From Caenorhabditis elegans (taxonomy: Eukaryota; Nematoda; Chromadorea; Rhabditida; Rhabditidae), in contig NC_003280.10 in the NCBI RefSeq assembly GCF_000002985.6, positions 12,334,501 through 12,398,500 of the forward strand: 64,000 bases of DNA, written 5' to 3'. Position numbers and translations under genes: made by a program. Shown one piece after another: positions 11,210 through 23,762 of the stretch (position 1 is the stretch's first letter; each line of letters begins with the position of its first letter). Under the pieces are notes generated by a model. The model did not search any database, was not told where the DNA came from, and was given only the letters and a program-made list of their open reading frames with translations.

Positions 11210-14200
11210 TTATTGAATCCTGCAATTCTTTTTCTTCTTCAGCTTGATCGGTGATTCGAGCTTCCGATCGTCATGGGGGTGGATGGGCATGCGCTCGTCA
11301 TGTTGGTATTTTCTGAAATTTCGAGATTTTAAGTATGAAATTCAAACTCAGCGCGTTGAAAAACCTATAAACCTATAAACGACCTCGAGAACTCGAACCT
11401 GTGACCTTCTGCTTAGCAGCCAAACCTCTTACCCACTGAGCCACGCACGCAAAAGTTTCATCTGAAACTCGAGCATGGCTCAGTCGGTAAGAGGATGGGG
11501 TTTGAGACAAAGGGTCGCGGGTTCGAGCCCGCTAGCCCCAGTTGGGGATTTTTAATTAATTTTTTTCAAATTTCTTACCTGACTAATCTCACAATATCAA
11601 AAAACGCTTCATCAACATTTTTTCGAATTTTTGCCGAGCACTCCAAATATGGTATTGAGAGTCGGTGTGCGAGCTCCTCGGCTTCATGTCGGGCTACCTG
11701 AAATTCGAGGTTTTATTCGATAATTTTTTATGGGAAATTTAACATATTCAGTGTAAAAAACCTAATAGCCATTCTGGGGGGTCGAACCGTGACCTTTTGC
11801 TCCAAAGGCAAGCCTCTTACCGGCTGAGCTATGCAGCGCAGCGCGCATGGCTCAGCCGGTAAGTGGCTCGCCACTGAATCCGAAGCCATGGATTCGAGCC
11901 CAAAAAACTCTGCTTAAATTTTAAAATTTTAAAACTTTAAAACCCCTTCAATGCGAAATCCGACACAGATGTTTTGAATTGCAAACGTTTTTCGTGAGAC
12001 TCACACACACATATGTTTCGAGTGTTTTGTGCATGTTTCAATGTTTCAAGTGCTCTCTTGAAAGTTCTAAAGACACCCTCCAATATTTGTTTTCGATAAA
12101 AAATATATGTTGAATTACATAAAAGTATATATTGACACAGTTGGCACTAGTTTTGAGGTCAAACTAAATTGTAGAGGTTTTTTGAGCGATTTCGGTAGTT
12201 GAAATTTGAACTTTACACGTTGAAAAACATATATGCCACTTCAAGGGCTCGAACCTGTGACCTTTTGCTTGCCAGTCAAGCTTCTTACCCACTGAGCCAT
12301 GCGCTGCAAATTGCTGTGTTTTAGGGTGTGCGCGTGGCTCAATCGGTAAGAAGGTGGGCTGTGAAGAAATAGGTCGCTGGTTCGACCCCGCGCACGCAAT
12401 TTTCTTTTTTGTATAGTTTTTAGGCTCAAAAAATCTTCAAAGGAGTAAAAACTCTCGTTTCAAAAAAAATTTCTATACTACTTCGTACACATGTCAGGTG
12501 GAATCCCATAACTCCTTTTCTTTTTTCGGAAACCCTATTTCCGCCGATTTTTTGCCTCCGATCCCCATTTTTCTCAATCAACTTCTTGTGCTCTCCGAGC
12601 AAAAAGCAAAAAGCTGGAGAGGAAGAGTGTCGTGCGCGTTTGGCAGTGAAAAATGTTGCGATTTTTATGGCCTTGGGTATGGGTCAAATCGGAGCTAATG
12701 GGTACTTGGAACATCTTGTTGGGAAGTTGAGCAAATTTTTGAAAATTTTTTTGAAAAAATTTTCAAAACTTACGTGTCTCTCATTTTCCAAATCTGCTTT
12801 ATTGCCCACTAGTATAATTGGAAAATCATCTCGATCCTTGATTCGGCATATTAATTCGTGTAGCTTTTTGACCTCTTCGAAACTGGAAAAATTATGGAGT
12901 TAAAATGTTTTTCAACAAGTTTTTCTAAAATTTGGTAGCACGACTTAAAACGGCCATATCTTGGCAGACAAATTAGATATTTGAGAAATTTAAAATAACA
13001 TTGTAGAAAATTTTATGAGCAATATTTTGTCAGTTTACAAATTTCAAATAACGTGACTACCTACAGAGATATGCACCTTTAAAGTATTTCTGTGAAATAT
13101 TCCCTAACCCAACACTTTTTCAAAAAAAAAATTCTCCCAAACAGATGACTAGAAAGAGGCGCTCATAAAACCGATTAACCTATCATAAAATGAGTCATTT
13201 GATATTCCGCTTTTAGTAGTATATTTTTCGAGTGTTCCAAGGTCAGTTCTGTTCTCTTGGAACAAAATTATATAGTTCCCGCGCGCGGGGGTTTTATGAC
13301 CAAATTTATTAAAAGACGGGTGACTGGTGGCGGTAGCGTTTTTGATGTTTTTCTGAGGAATTGTTGGGCAGCCGACATCTTACAGGTTTGTGAGATGTCG
13401 GCAGCTGTACAAAGCTAGAGCAGCCGACACCTCACTGGTCCAGACAAAAAATTGGGAGGGGGAGCGCGAGATGTCCGGTGCTAACTTTCGGAGTTTAATG
13501 AAGAAAATGGTTATGCCATTTTTACTGTTTTTTTTTTAAATAAATATATCGCAGCCGACACCTCGCAGGTACTGCAAAACTTTGGCAGAACTTTGTTAGC
13601 CCGCGGGATGTCATCTGCTACAGAACTTGCCAAAAACCGATTTTTTTTTCCAAAAATTATTGGAGCGCTCCCTAATTTGTTCCCTTCACCCATATCCCGC
13701 TCGTTCATAGCTTTAGACCAATATATTCTGGGTTCTTGAGATCTAAGTGTCAACAACTGAAAAAAGAAGATGTGTTGCGGGTAGGGAGCAGAAGCCGTCG
13801 TGCCGGCACGCCAACAGCGTAAACATAATATTTTATTTCGGGGGGCGCCTGTTTTTTGTGGTGGTGGTGTTGATGGTGAATGACGAGTACACAAAAGTTC
13901 CCGAAGGCGCAACGGGGTCCAGCCGAAATTTAAAGGCGCATAAAATTTGAATTCCAATAGGAAACAGTGGAATGATGAACTGCCCCGTGACCCCTACACC
14001 CGGATGCTCTCTCCCGCTGCTTTTTGAGAAATGTATGGGACCATTAATCATATGGCTTCAATGTTTCAAAAGCATGATTTTTGGCACACAAAGGAACCAT
14101 TGGGGAAGGCTATAGCGTGCCTACCTACCTAAGTGCCTGCCAGACTACATAACTGCCTACCAACGTGCCTAGAGGACTTCCTACATGCCTACTTTCCTGC

Positions 14201-17200
14201 TTGGCCCAAGCCTGCTTACAAAATTGGCTACCTACCTACGTACCTACCAACTAACGTGCTTACCGATCTTCCTGCATGCCTACGAGTCTGCCTGCCTATC
14301 TACCTACATGCCTGTTTGCCTGCCTATCTACCTACCCGCCTGCCTGCCTAAGCTGCCTAATTTGTGTGCGCCTATCTACTTATATGCCTGCCTACTTACG
14401 TACCCGTCTACCTACCTGCCGGTCTTATATGTGGCAGGCGTAGGCCGCCTTAAAAGCAGCCTAAGGCCTCATTCTCCATCCCCCAACCTCATGCTTTTCG
14501 CATGTATGTTTTTCGAAAAATGTCATCATTATTGAGGGAATGTTTGCTGCCTCCTTTGCCTGCGCGGCATGTCTTCTTTCTTTTGGCCAAATAGATGCTA
14601 TGAACTTAGGATTTAGATGTCACTTGTGAGATAGTACGGGATTCGTGGAGACCCAGAGACGCAGAGATTGAACGGGAGTTTATCGGAGCGCGAACGCCGT
14701 GCGCGCGAAGAGCATCCTCAAACATTGGAGCAAGGAGGCCAGGTCGGAGGACAAAATTATGAAAATTTTGGCAATTAAGAAAATATTTAGCATTTCATTC
14801 TCGCATTAAAAATTTTTCTACAATTTTTTCACCCAAAAAAAAACTCACCTATTCCTGTCAGTAACTGCAAACACAATTAAAAAACCGCTCCCCGTTCGCA
14901 AATACTGCTCTCGCATCGTGGAAAACTCCTCCTGTCCAGCAGTGTCAAGGACTGAAAATTTTAAACAAAATTAGGTCCTGAAAAGAAAACTCAGAAAGAA
15001 CTTACTTTCCAGTTTGCAAAGATCCTCGTCGACGAAACATTGTTTGGTGTAGGAGTCTTCGATCGTCGGGTCGTAGTCCTGCACAAAGTACCTCTGAAAC
15101 AAAGGGCATTGAATCTTCCAAAGCATTGAAACTAAAAGCTTCCGGGGATCCGAACCCGGGACCTTTTGCTTCATAGCCCAACCGCTTACCGACTGAGCCA
15201 CGACGCCTAGCTCAGTCGGTAAGCCTGCTGGTTTCCAAGCAGAAGGTCCCAGGTTCGACCCCCATTGAGGTTTCTAAAGCCGCTGATTTCGAATTTTCAA
15301 GTCCCAATATCCCATTTCCCGAGCCGTTCCCACCAAACTTCAAGAGCTGCTCCCCTCCCTCTCGACTCTGTGTGTGTGCTCGAGAAAACGGTACTAGTAT
15401 ATACACATGTGTGAAAAAGGGGACACACACACAAACACAAAAGTAGTACTGTGTTTTCCATCTCTCTCTCTCCCAAAAGTTTTTTCCCCTCCTTTTTTCG
15501 ACAAGAACGACAAGACACTCACATGAGACTCACGCCTTTGCGCTCACCCTCGTACAAACATTGAAAAAGGATTATTTTCGGGAAGAAAACGGAGCGACGA
15601 AGAGGCAAAAGCTTACAAAAGGTCGCGAGATGGGAAGAGAAAGAAGAACTATAGGGCGAGATAGGACAACGTGTAATTTGAGAGCACACTTTTTTCCGTC
15701 TAAATTTAAAGGTGTGGAATGATCATTACAGGCCTAAAAATAGAAAAAGTAAGATCCCCAAAAAAAAATTGTTCGCCGTTTTCAATGACTCAGGTAGTTT
15801 CACTCTCTTACTCCTTCCGTGAAGTCATGACTGCATTTCGTACAAATTTTTTTCGTATTCCCTTTTATGCGGAACGAAATTTTTTTCTCCTCTCTCCTGA
15901 TCTGTTGCAATATGCAGTGTTCTTTGTGATTTTATTGAGGAAAGCGGTGAACGTGTTATTGGGGAGATAGTGAGAGACGCAGGAAAACATTAGAGGATCA
16001 AAGTAGAACATATTACCCAATAACTCGATGCACCATATCGCAGAGCCCATGAACCATAAAACTAGGGGCTTGTAAATTGACAACACTAATTGCTCGTTTA
16101 TCAAAGAACGTTGAAAGCGTGGGTGTGCGGAAAATTTGCCGAATTTGCTGCACAAGCCACAAATTGAACAAAAACTTTGACCGAAATTATTCTTTTTTGT
16201 TCCAGAAATTCTAGTGAAATAACATAAAATTGAATTATTTCGAATTTTATACGAAAAATCTGACGTGTGCTAAGAATTCAGTAATTTTGGTGCTCTAAAA
16301 ATTATAAAAAAATATCTACCACTACAGTACCTCTACAGTACCCCTACAGTACCTCTACAGTACCCCTACAGTACCCCCTACAGTACCCCTAATGCCACCC
16401 AGTTGTCTGTAAACCTATAAAAATCAATGTCACTTCTTAACCTACCTAACTCATTATCATGTTACCGCCTGGCTGCTGCTGCTGCCATTCGCGCACACAC
16501 CTTTTCTCTGTCAGCCTAAAGAGACCCCCTAATCATCTTTTGTTTGTACCCCCTATTTCTTTTGTATCTCTCTCTGTATGTATGTATGTTTGGGGCCGTG
16601 TGTATGTGTGTGGTCGAATTGAATCGTGAATTGGATTCAGAGACAAGAAGACGTGAAGGTCATCACACTAACAAAACCACAATAAATGTTAACATAAATT
16701 ATGGGAACAACATTTTTTGGAGGAGGATCCCGGGAAATTTGAAAAAAAAATTATGCGCAAATTGATTAAGTATAGAAATGAAAAATGCCCATAAATTCAA
16801 ACTCCATCAAAAAAAAAGTAAAAATTTTAATTTACAAAGTTTTGGAAAATACCTAAAATATAATACTTGAAGTTCTAGACAACTTCCAAAAATTCAAAAA
16901 TTTTTTTTTTAATTTTAACTTTTTAAAATTAGTTTTTAGACTTTTTTTTAAAATTTAGATTTTCCAATCAAAGACCCTTTAAAAAAAGTTTTGAATTTAA
17001 TTAAAATTAAACTATTTTAAATAATCTATTAAAAAGCAATTCTGCTTTTCGATTTTTCAAAAAAAAAAAAAACAATTTTTTTTTTGAAACTCAAGATTTC
17101 CCCTAAGTTTGCCAGGCCATATCTCAGTTCTCTTAAGTTTTATTAAAAAATTTTCAACTAACAAAATATTAATTTTTTAATTTTCTATAATTTTGAATCT

Positions 17201-17650
17201 AAAGATTTACTTTTATCTTGAAAATTAACAAAGATATGGGTGCCGAACCTGGTTGAGTTTATTTTGTCTACTACACCGAGCTTGCTCAACTTTGACAATT
17301 GATATCTCAGTTCTTTCATTAGTTATCAAAAATATTTTCACTAGAGCAGTATTATTCATTTAATTTTCTATAATTTTGTAGTTAAAAGTTTATTTTTATC
17401 TTAAAAATGAACAAAGTTATGGGCTGTCAAATCTGGTTGGATTTATTTTTTATCCCTTTCTACCACTTCTACCCCCATTTCCACATTTTAAAAATATTTT
17501 TTCAACTTAAAAATATAAAAAAATAAAACAAACCTGTATAAACTGTATGGTCAACGCCGATTTCCCGACACCTCCACCGCCGACGACAACGATTCGGAGC
17601 ACTGCATTTTGTTGGGCGGCTGTGGTGGCTGAGTTGCTCCGGCCGCCCAT
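11210..17650 (-). CDS. ras-1: RAS-1, R-Ras-type small GTPase
   Basis: Minus-strand exons 17534-17650, 15006-15093, 14849-14951, 12774-12882, 11579-11697 and 11210-11312 join in phase to 212 codons plus stop. All Ras motifs are present: P-loop GGGGVGKS (24-31), effector loop YDPTIEDSY (46-54), DTAGQEEFS (71-79, catalytic Gln75), NKAD (130-133) and ECSAK (158-162). The C-terminus is [11 protein letters not shown], a polybasic stretch plus a CaaX box, so membrane anchoring by prenylation is expected. The 14-residue N-terminal extension and the Ras/R-Ras-like effector region fit C. elegans ras-1; the symbol is from memory. Introns 1, 4 and 5 carry tRNA-like pairs. Intron 1 is 2.4 kb and may hold regulatory DNA. 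The ATG at 17650 gives [14 protein letters not shown] before the G domain. Confidence 0.9.
11381..11450 (-). repeat. tRNA-like module (-) in ras-1 intron 5
   Basis: The reverse complement GCGTGCGTGGCTCAGTGGGT, loop CTGCTAA, then AGAAGGTCACAGGTTCGAG. It is head-to-head with the module at 11472 across a spacer of about 20 bp. Confidence 0.75.
11472..11541 (+). repeat. tRNA-like module (+) in ras-1 intron 5
   Basis: GAGCATGGCTCAGTCGGTAA with A box, then GGGTCGCGGGTTCGAGCCCG with a strong T-arm hairpin (GCGGG/CCCGC). Acceptor pairing is absent. Confidence 0.75.
11777..11839 (-). repeat. tRNA-like module (-) in ras-1 intron 4
   Basis: The reverse complement GCGCTGCATAGCTCAGCCGG, a CTTTGGA-type loop, then AAAAGGTCACGGTTCGACC. 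It directly abuts a + module at 11841. Confidence 0.75.
11841..11901 (+). repeat. tRNA-like module (+) in ras-1 intron 4
   Basis: GCGCATGGCTCAGCCGGTAA ... GCCATGGATTCGAGCCC. Only about 1 bp separates its 5' end from the 5' end of the minus module to its left. Confidence 0.7.
12236..12306 (-). repeat. tRNA-like module (-) in ras-1 intron 4
   Basis: The reverse complement GCAGCGCATGGCTCAGTGGG, loop CTGGCAA, then AAAGGTCACAGGTTCGAGC. It has the same loop as the module at 10405. Confidence 0.75.
12328..12396 (+). repeat. tRNA-like module (+) with intact acceptor stem
   Basis: GTGCGCGTGGCTCAATCGGT ... loop CTGTGAA ... GGTCGCTGGTTCGACC, closing with CGCGCAC. This is the only module of the set in which a 7-bp acceptor stem (GTGCGCG/CGCGCAC) can form. 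The D and anticodon arms pair poorly, so a working tRNA is unlikely. Confidence 0.75.
13368..13620. repeat. AGCCGACAYCT dispersed palindromic repeats
   Basis: Inverted copies of AGCCGACATCT...AGATGTCGGCAGC at 13370-13403, and further AGCCGACACCT copies near 13425 and 13553. Related blocks (CGACACCTACCGGGTTT ... AACCCGTAAAATG) occur at 48.6-48.9 kb and, diverged, near 51.5 and 52.9 kb. Confidence 0.6.
14105..14430. repeat. CCTA/CCTG minisatellite
   Basis: Degenerate tandem GCCTACCTACCTGCCTGCCT tetramer-type repeats on the + strand within ras-1 intron 3. The Cys/Leu/Pro/Tyr-rich open frames through it are artefacts. Confidence 0.85.
15131..15202 (-). repeat. tRNA-like module (-) in ras-1 intron 1
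   Basis: The reverse complement GCGTCGTGGCTCAGTCGGTA, loop CTATGAA, then GGTCCCGGGTTCGGATCC with a good T-arm hairpin. Its 5' end meets the 5' end of the next module with almost no spacer. Confidence 0.75.
15203..15268 (+). repeat. tRNA-like module (+) in ras-1 intron 1
   Basis: GACGCCTAGCTCAGTCGGTA, anticodon-arm-like CTGCT...AGCAG hairpin, then GGTCCCAGGTTCGACCCC. The acceptor arm does not close. Confidence 0.75.
16317..16395. repeat. TACAGTACCYC minisatellite
   Basis: About seven tandem copies of an 11-12 bp unit (CTACAGTACCCC / CTACAGTACCTC) in ras-1 intron 1. Confidence 0.9.
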
Positions 17651-19038
17651 CGGTAGTTTTTTTTTGGACAAAGATAAAAATTTGGGACAAAACTTTGAAG
17701 AAGTTGAAGAGACGACCGACGAACTGCAAAAAAAAACCTTTTTATTTCTTATCATTTCTTTCATTTTTCATCAGCTGATAAGAGATCAAGAGGCGCAGAG
17801 GGAAAAAGAAAAAAAAAACGGTTTTTGTTCCAAAAAAATTTTTTTGAAATTTTTTTTCGAGGAGAAAAGTCAGGGAGAAAAAGCCGAAAAGTCGGTGGGG
17901 GCAAACACATGCCCGAGGGAAAAGGGGCGGGGTTTCGAAGGGACGCAGACGGTCAAAATGGATGAAGCTCCGCCCTAGTTTTGTGGGGAGTTGGAGGATG
18001 AGAGGAATAGATGGTGAGATGAAATTCTGAAACTGAAAAAAAAAGAAAAAAACCCTCTTTTCCTGGATTTTAAGAATTAAATTTTGTAAAAACTTTTGTG
18101 ATTTTTTTATTTTGGAAAAAAAAACTTCAAACAATGAATTTGTTATCACATCGATTATTTTAAGTTCTATAAAATAGAGGATTAAATTTTAAAAATTAGA
18201 AAAAAATTGATTTTTAAATTTTTTTTTTGAATTTCGGAAAATTTTTTATTTTTTGATTTTTGCGTAATTTTTGTTTCTAAATACTGTAGATTTTTCAATA
18301 TATATTTCAGAGTAAAAAAAATTATTTTGAAATAATACAGAAAAAGTCGAAAGTAAAAAAATTTATTATTGGAATTATTTTAAATTCCTTAAATTTTTTC
18401 TTATAGTTCAAAATTCTCAGACACAAATAAAAAAAATATAAATAAATTTAAAACTAAAGAACTTTAATTTATTTATTAAAAAAATGCCAAAATCAGAGTT
18501 CAAAAATCTACAACTCAAGTAAAAAATTTGCCAACAACCTATAAAGAATTGCAAAATTTTTCAGAGAAATAAAAGAAAAAATCCAGCAGATCACAAAAAA
18601 AAAGAACAGGAAGCTTCTAGAGAGAAAGAGACGCAGAGAAGCAAAAAAAAGGATCTGACATGTGTTCCCCGTGAGTAATTACTGTTGTTGCCATGAAGTG
18701 AAAATTCAAAATAGTCACACTACAATTATTTTCAAATGTATATATATTTTTTTCTGTCGAGGATGAGGTGTCAATCATGGGAATAATAAAACTAGAATTG
18801 TGAAACAAAGTGACGAATTTTGAAAAAAAAATTCTCGAATTTCTGTAATGCAATTTTCTATGTTTTTATGATTTTTTTTTTGAATTTCGCCTATTTTTTT
18901 GCTCTAAATGACAGGAAATATACTGCAATAAGCTGTTGAAAATTAAAAAAAATTTCTAAACTAATTATGATTTTTCAATTTTGCGAAAATCAAAGAAACG
19001 GTCGTTGAACTCTCGCGCAAGTGAGTGACATATACATA

Positions 19039-19232
19039 CACCTATACCTATGCCTATACCTATACCTATACCTATACCTATACCTATACCTATACCTATA
19101 CCTATACCTATACCTATACCTATACCTATACCTATACCTATACCTATACCTATACCTATACCTATACCTACACCTATACCTATACCTATACCTATACCTA
19201 TACCTATACCTATACCTAAACCTATATCTATG
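19039..19232. repeat. hexanucleotide array (ACCTAT)n
   Basis: About 32 nearly perfect ACCTAT units, the cleanest microsatellite in the window besides the CT run. All reading frames stay open (YTYTYT, PIPIPI, LYLYLY, and RYRYRY on the other strand), which creates spurious ORFs. Confidence 0.97.
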
Positions 19233-20818
19233 CCTGCCTGTGGTGAGTACCACTTGAATATTTGAACTCTGTCTAATAATGAAAAGTAACCATTCTAAAT
19301 AATCAAAAAAAAATCACATTTTTCCTAAAATTTGACAATTGAGAATAACTGGCAAAAAAATCAAAACTAGAAATATCCAAAACAAAATTTAAAAAAATTC
19401 ACAATTTCAGATAATTCCAAATACTTGCACTAATAAAAAATAAAACAATAGAAGAAGCACCGTGATGTGAAGTGCAACACATGCCCATCACAAAGTGACA
19501 GGCCAATATGACGTGGCGGTGGCCCCGGAGCACAACAACTGCTCTTTTTCTTACTTTTTTGTGATATCGAACAAAACAATGTGTATGTGTGTTGTAAATA
19601 GGAAAATGGGGGAAAAATAGCTCCTCGTGGCAGTTGAAATTGATTTTTTGGTGGAAATTCAAATTGCCATTTCAATATGCAAATTTGAATATATTTTATG
19701 AGGAGACATAAAGGAGACATTGAACGTCTATGAAAATGGGCGAAATTCTTTGAAAAAAAAAGAAAATCGCTGGAAAATAATTTTTATGAAAGTGTTTCAA
19801 ATCGATGATTCACGTTTTCAGGTCTTCAGGCGCCTTATTTTTTTATTTGCAGGTAATTAGGCAGGCGTAGGCCTCCTTGTAGGCTGTCAGGTAGCATTTT
19901 TTTAATGGCAAAATTGGCGAAAAGTATGAGAAAATCTATGTAAAAATTGAAAAAAAAGCCCCAAAAATTGAGAAATTCAGGCTAACTCCATAAACATATT
20001 GGAACACCAAGGGGTCCCTATTGTTTTGTGTTCACCCAAATGCACTTCACACTGAATAATCAAGTGGCTCAACCCAGCAGTTGGGTGGGGGGTGGGCTCC
20101 GTCAAGAGCACCGTATTGTCTAGTGAACACTGACCTCCCGCTGTTTTTCAAGAGAAAATGGATGGAAATTTGGAAGAAGGAATGAAGCAAAAAATAAAGT
20201 ATTAGGAGTTGGTGGAAGGTGTATGGAGAGAGAAGGGGATCCGATTTCAGTATAAAACATTGGTATCGGATTGCCCCAGAGCCAACCACCCACCATCAAT
20301 GTTTTTGTTTCTATTCCCTGTGCACACAAACAAAACATGCACCGATTTATTTTTTGCTGGTTAAATGTACATTTTTTGTATTTTGGCGCTGAGGGCTCCT
20401 GGTTTTAGGGGATTTTTATTCCAGAATTTCAGATTTGGAAGATTTTAAAAGTTTTGTAAATTTGGGCATGTGGCAAATTGCCAATAAATTTTGAAAAGGA
20501 AATTTTCAATTGGGAATTTTCAACGAAAATTTTTTAATTCGGCGACTGGAACCAAAAAATTCAAAAAATTTGAGGTTTGGTAACAAGGACATATGGCAAT
20601 TTTGAAAAAAATCAAACTTTGCCAAACTGCCAAAAGAAATAAATGTTGGGTAACTAGGAAACTTTAGGCGAAAAATTCTAAATTTAGAAATTGTGAATTA
20701 TGCCAAATTGGACGATTTCCGGCACAATGACTGTGTTAACCAAAACATTGAGTTTTGGCAACCGGAACTTGCTAATTTTAACCAAAAACTTCAAAATTGA
20801 GAATTGGGGTCTATACCC

Positions 20819-20996
20819 ATGTGGTGCCAGGCTGTACGGTTTGATCTACAAAAAATGCGGGAATTTTTCGCCCAAAAAATGTGACGTCAGCACACTCTTA
20901 ACCATGCGAAATCAGTTGAGAACTCTGCGTCTCTTCTCCCGCATTTTTTGTAGATCTACGTAGATCAAGCCGAAATGAGACACTCTGGCACCACCT
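20819..20996. repeat. dispersed palindromic element, copy 2
   Basis: CATGTGGTGCCAGGCTGT at the left, GGTTTGATCTAC/GTAGATC inverted arms, core TGTGACGTCAGCAC, and ACTCTGGCACCAC at the right end. Nearly complete. Confidence 0.9.
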
Positions 20997-23181
20997 AATT
21001 ACAGGTTGAAAATGTATAAATACTCGGAAATTTATAACGGAAATTTTAAGTTTTATTTTTATTTTAAGACTTGTTGTAGATTTTTTAAGACTTGTTGTAG
21101 CCAGAATTTGAGTCTGGACCACTGGTGAAGTAAAAACTGAGCTCTCAAAACTAGTGAGCTCTGTCCGGAAGAGGAAGTGTAAAACACATACATATATCAT
21201 CGTGGTCATTGCTTCATCCGTTCAGTACTCTTCCGGAATGCATCATTACAGCAGTGAGAATATGCACATTAACTCACAGAACAAACAGCTGCCACGTCCC
21301 GATAATACGTGTGGAGGAGTGTGGAAATTGACGCCGTTTGTTTTGGCGAGGAACAGTGGAGGATAATATGGAAAGTTCAATTAATCTTTTTCAGAATTTG
21401 AACACTGTGTTTGAAAAAATTTGAATTGTTGGTAGAATTTGAAATTTGACTGTTTCGCTCTAAATTTTTTTCTCCGAAAAAATTTAGTTGTTTCGAAAAT
21501 TGTTTGAAAATTATTTTTGAGCTAGAAGGGCTAGAAAAAAACAAATTATTCTAGAATTTCTAAGCAGTTTTTTTAGAGCCAATTTTGAATAAAAAACAAT
21601 TAAACCGATTTTTTTGTTTGAAATGCAATTTTTTAGTTTTTGCCAAAATTTTTACTGTGAGCTAATTTTTCGAAATATTTATTTTGAATTTGGCGCCAAA
21701 TTTTTTCTCTACATTTTTTTTCGAAAAATCAAAATTTCTATTTTTTTTATTTAAAAATTTGATATGTGGAATTTCCCGCCAAAATTTTAAAATTGAATAG
21801 TTTTCCAATTTCGCTTCAAAATTTTTGAAAAATTAAATTGATTATTTTAGGCTGGAACATTTAATAAATTTGTAGGTTTTGAATGTTTAAAATTAGAATT
21901 AAATTGTTTTTTTTTAGAATTAAAAATGCAAGTATTCAAAAAAACATAATTTAAAAATACTTTAAAAAAAAAACAAATATTTAAAAATATTCAAAAAAAG
22001 CAAGTACAGTGAATATTCAGAAATCATTTGTTTTCCAAAAAATTAAAATTTAAGTATTATTCTATTTTTTTCAATAAAAATTATGCGTAAATTTGGTGCA
22101 AAACCGACAACCAGAAATTGCTCAATTTTTGGTAGAGGGATTAGTAGATGTAGAGATGGAGAAGTTAGCGATGAACAAAGGGATTAGGTTGGCACCAGAC
22201 GTTTGGTAGTGGACAATGGTAGATTATGGGTGAGTAAGGACCCCCGCAGAATGAGAATTTGGAATTTGGAATCACGAGAGAGAGGGTGGATGGGTTAACA
22301 CAATGATTTATTTTGGACATTTTAGGAGGAATCTGGGCAAATTTATGGTTAATTTGATATTTATACAGTCTGAATTAGAAATTGTTCAAAAAATTTTTTA
22401 GAAATTGACAGGAAATAGGTAAAAGCTTAACAAAAGTTGGCGGAAAAACGGTAGAAGTCTGACAAAAGTTAACAGAACTTGACAGAAAATTGGCAGAACT
22501 TAACAGAAAGTTGATAGAAGTTTGGCGGAAGTTAACAGAAAAATGGCAGAAGTTTGTCGGTAGTTAACGGAAAATTATTAAAAGCCTAACAGAAGTTGGC
22601 GGAAAATTGGTAGAAGTTGGATAGAAGTTTGACGGAAGTATGAAAAAAATTAGTCGAAGTTAAGAGAAAATTAGTTAAAGTTTAACGGAAATTGGTAGAA
22701 AACTGGTAAAAGCTCGACAAAAGTTGGCAAAAAACTGGTGAATTTACAGACAAAAAATGCAATTTTTCAAATCGACAACTCGTCAAATAATTGTTTTTTT
22801 TTGGAAATTGGTCCATCTTAAAACGTTTTGAAATTTTTAGGATTTTTTTCTGCATTCTAATTTTCATAAAATTGAAAATTCTACTTAATAAGAATTTGCA
22901 ATTTTTGAAAAAAAAAGTTTAAAAAACCAAAAACCTACTGCCGAAAATCGTCAAAAAACTGTTTTTCAGTTACCCAATTAAAAAAAATTAATGAACAAAT
23001 TGTTCAGAACTTTTTGACAAAAAAAATGGATTTTTTTTCTCCAAAAGCTAATACTTCTGAGGTCAAACAGTCAAAAAAAAATCTCAGAAATCAATTAAAA
23101 ATCTGCTTCTACAGAAAAAAACCACAACAAAGATTTGCGACAACTGGTAACAAAAACAGGAAAGGAAATTGAATTGAAAAC

Positions 23182-23302
<121 letters not shown>

Positions 23303-23762
23303 AAAAGGCCCTAAGACTGTCGAAACCTATCGGCATCACACGCTCAGAAAATGGACACAAAAACCGGAGGAAAATGGGCGGGATAGTTTTGATTCGAATT
23401 CATTCCGACACACACTTTTCCGAAAAAGCTTTTTTTGTGGAATCTGAGGAGGCTAATGGAATTGGCCAAAAAAGATATTCGATATCAATTAGAAAACCGC
23501 GAAAACACAAATGTACGACCTTCAGACACTGGAGGGGTACAGTAATTATCAGTGGGATTAGCGGACGGATTTGTGGACAAAACAATTACCAGTCAAAAGT
23601 TTTTCGGATGGAATGTGGTGTGTACAGTCACTAATGTTATTAGTTGATGGGAAATTGTGGGTCAAATTGATTTGCTGCAGGCAAAAAATGACAGAAGTTG
23701 TGCAAAGTTTTGTAGCAGTTTGTTGAAAATTTGGCAGAAGTTTGGCAAAACTTGTGATAGTC

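Larger units (their letters stand above)
12883..14848. other. ras-1 intron 3 with repeats
   Basis: A 2-kb intron. It contains several copies of a palindromic CAGCCGACA...TGTCGGC motif (about 13370-13620) and a CCTA/CCTG minisatellite (14105-14430). Open frames such as the one at 13511-13957 look non-coding. Confidence 0.6.
15094..17533. other. ras-1 intron 1
   Basis: A 2.4-kb first intron. Next to exon 2 it holds a tRNA-like pair (15131-15268). Beyond that are CT/CA-rich DNA (15.35-15.55 kb), a TACAGTACC minisatellite (16317-16395) and AT-rich sequence. No exon is supported. First introns of this size in C. elegans often carry enhancers or alternative promoters (inference). Confidence 0.5.

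Noticed and set aside
10389..12396. Calling the ras-1-region modules genuine tRNA genes
   Set aside because: Apart from 12328-12396 none closes an acceptor stem, and D or anticodon arms are often mispaired.
17547..17978. 143-aa + strand frame
   Set aside because: Antisense shadow of ras-1 exon 1 and its promoter.
18990..19265. Five open frames with YTYT/PIPI/LYLY/RYRY sequence
   Set aside because: All are translations of one ACCTAT microsatellite.
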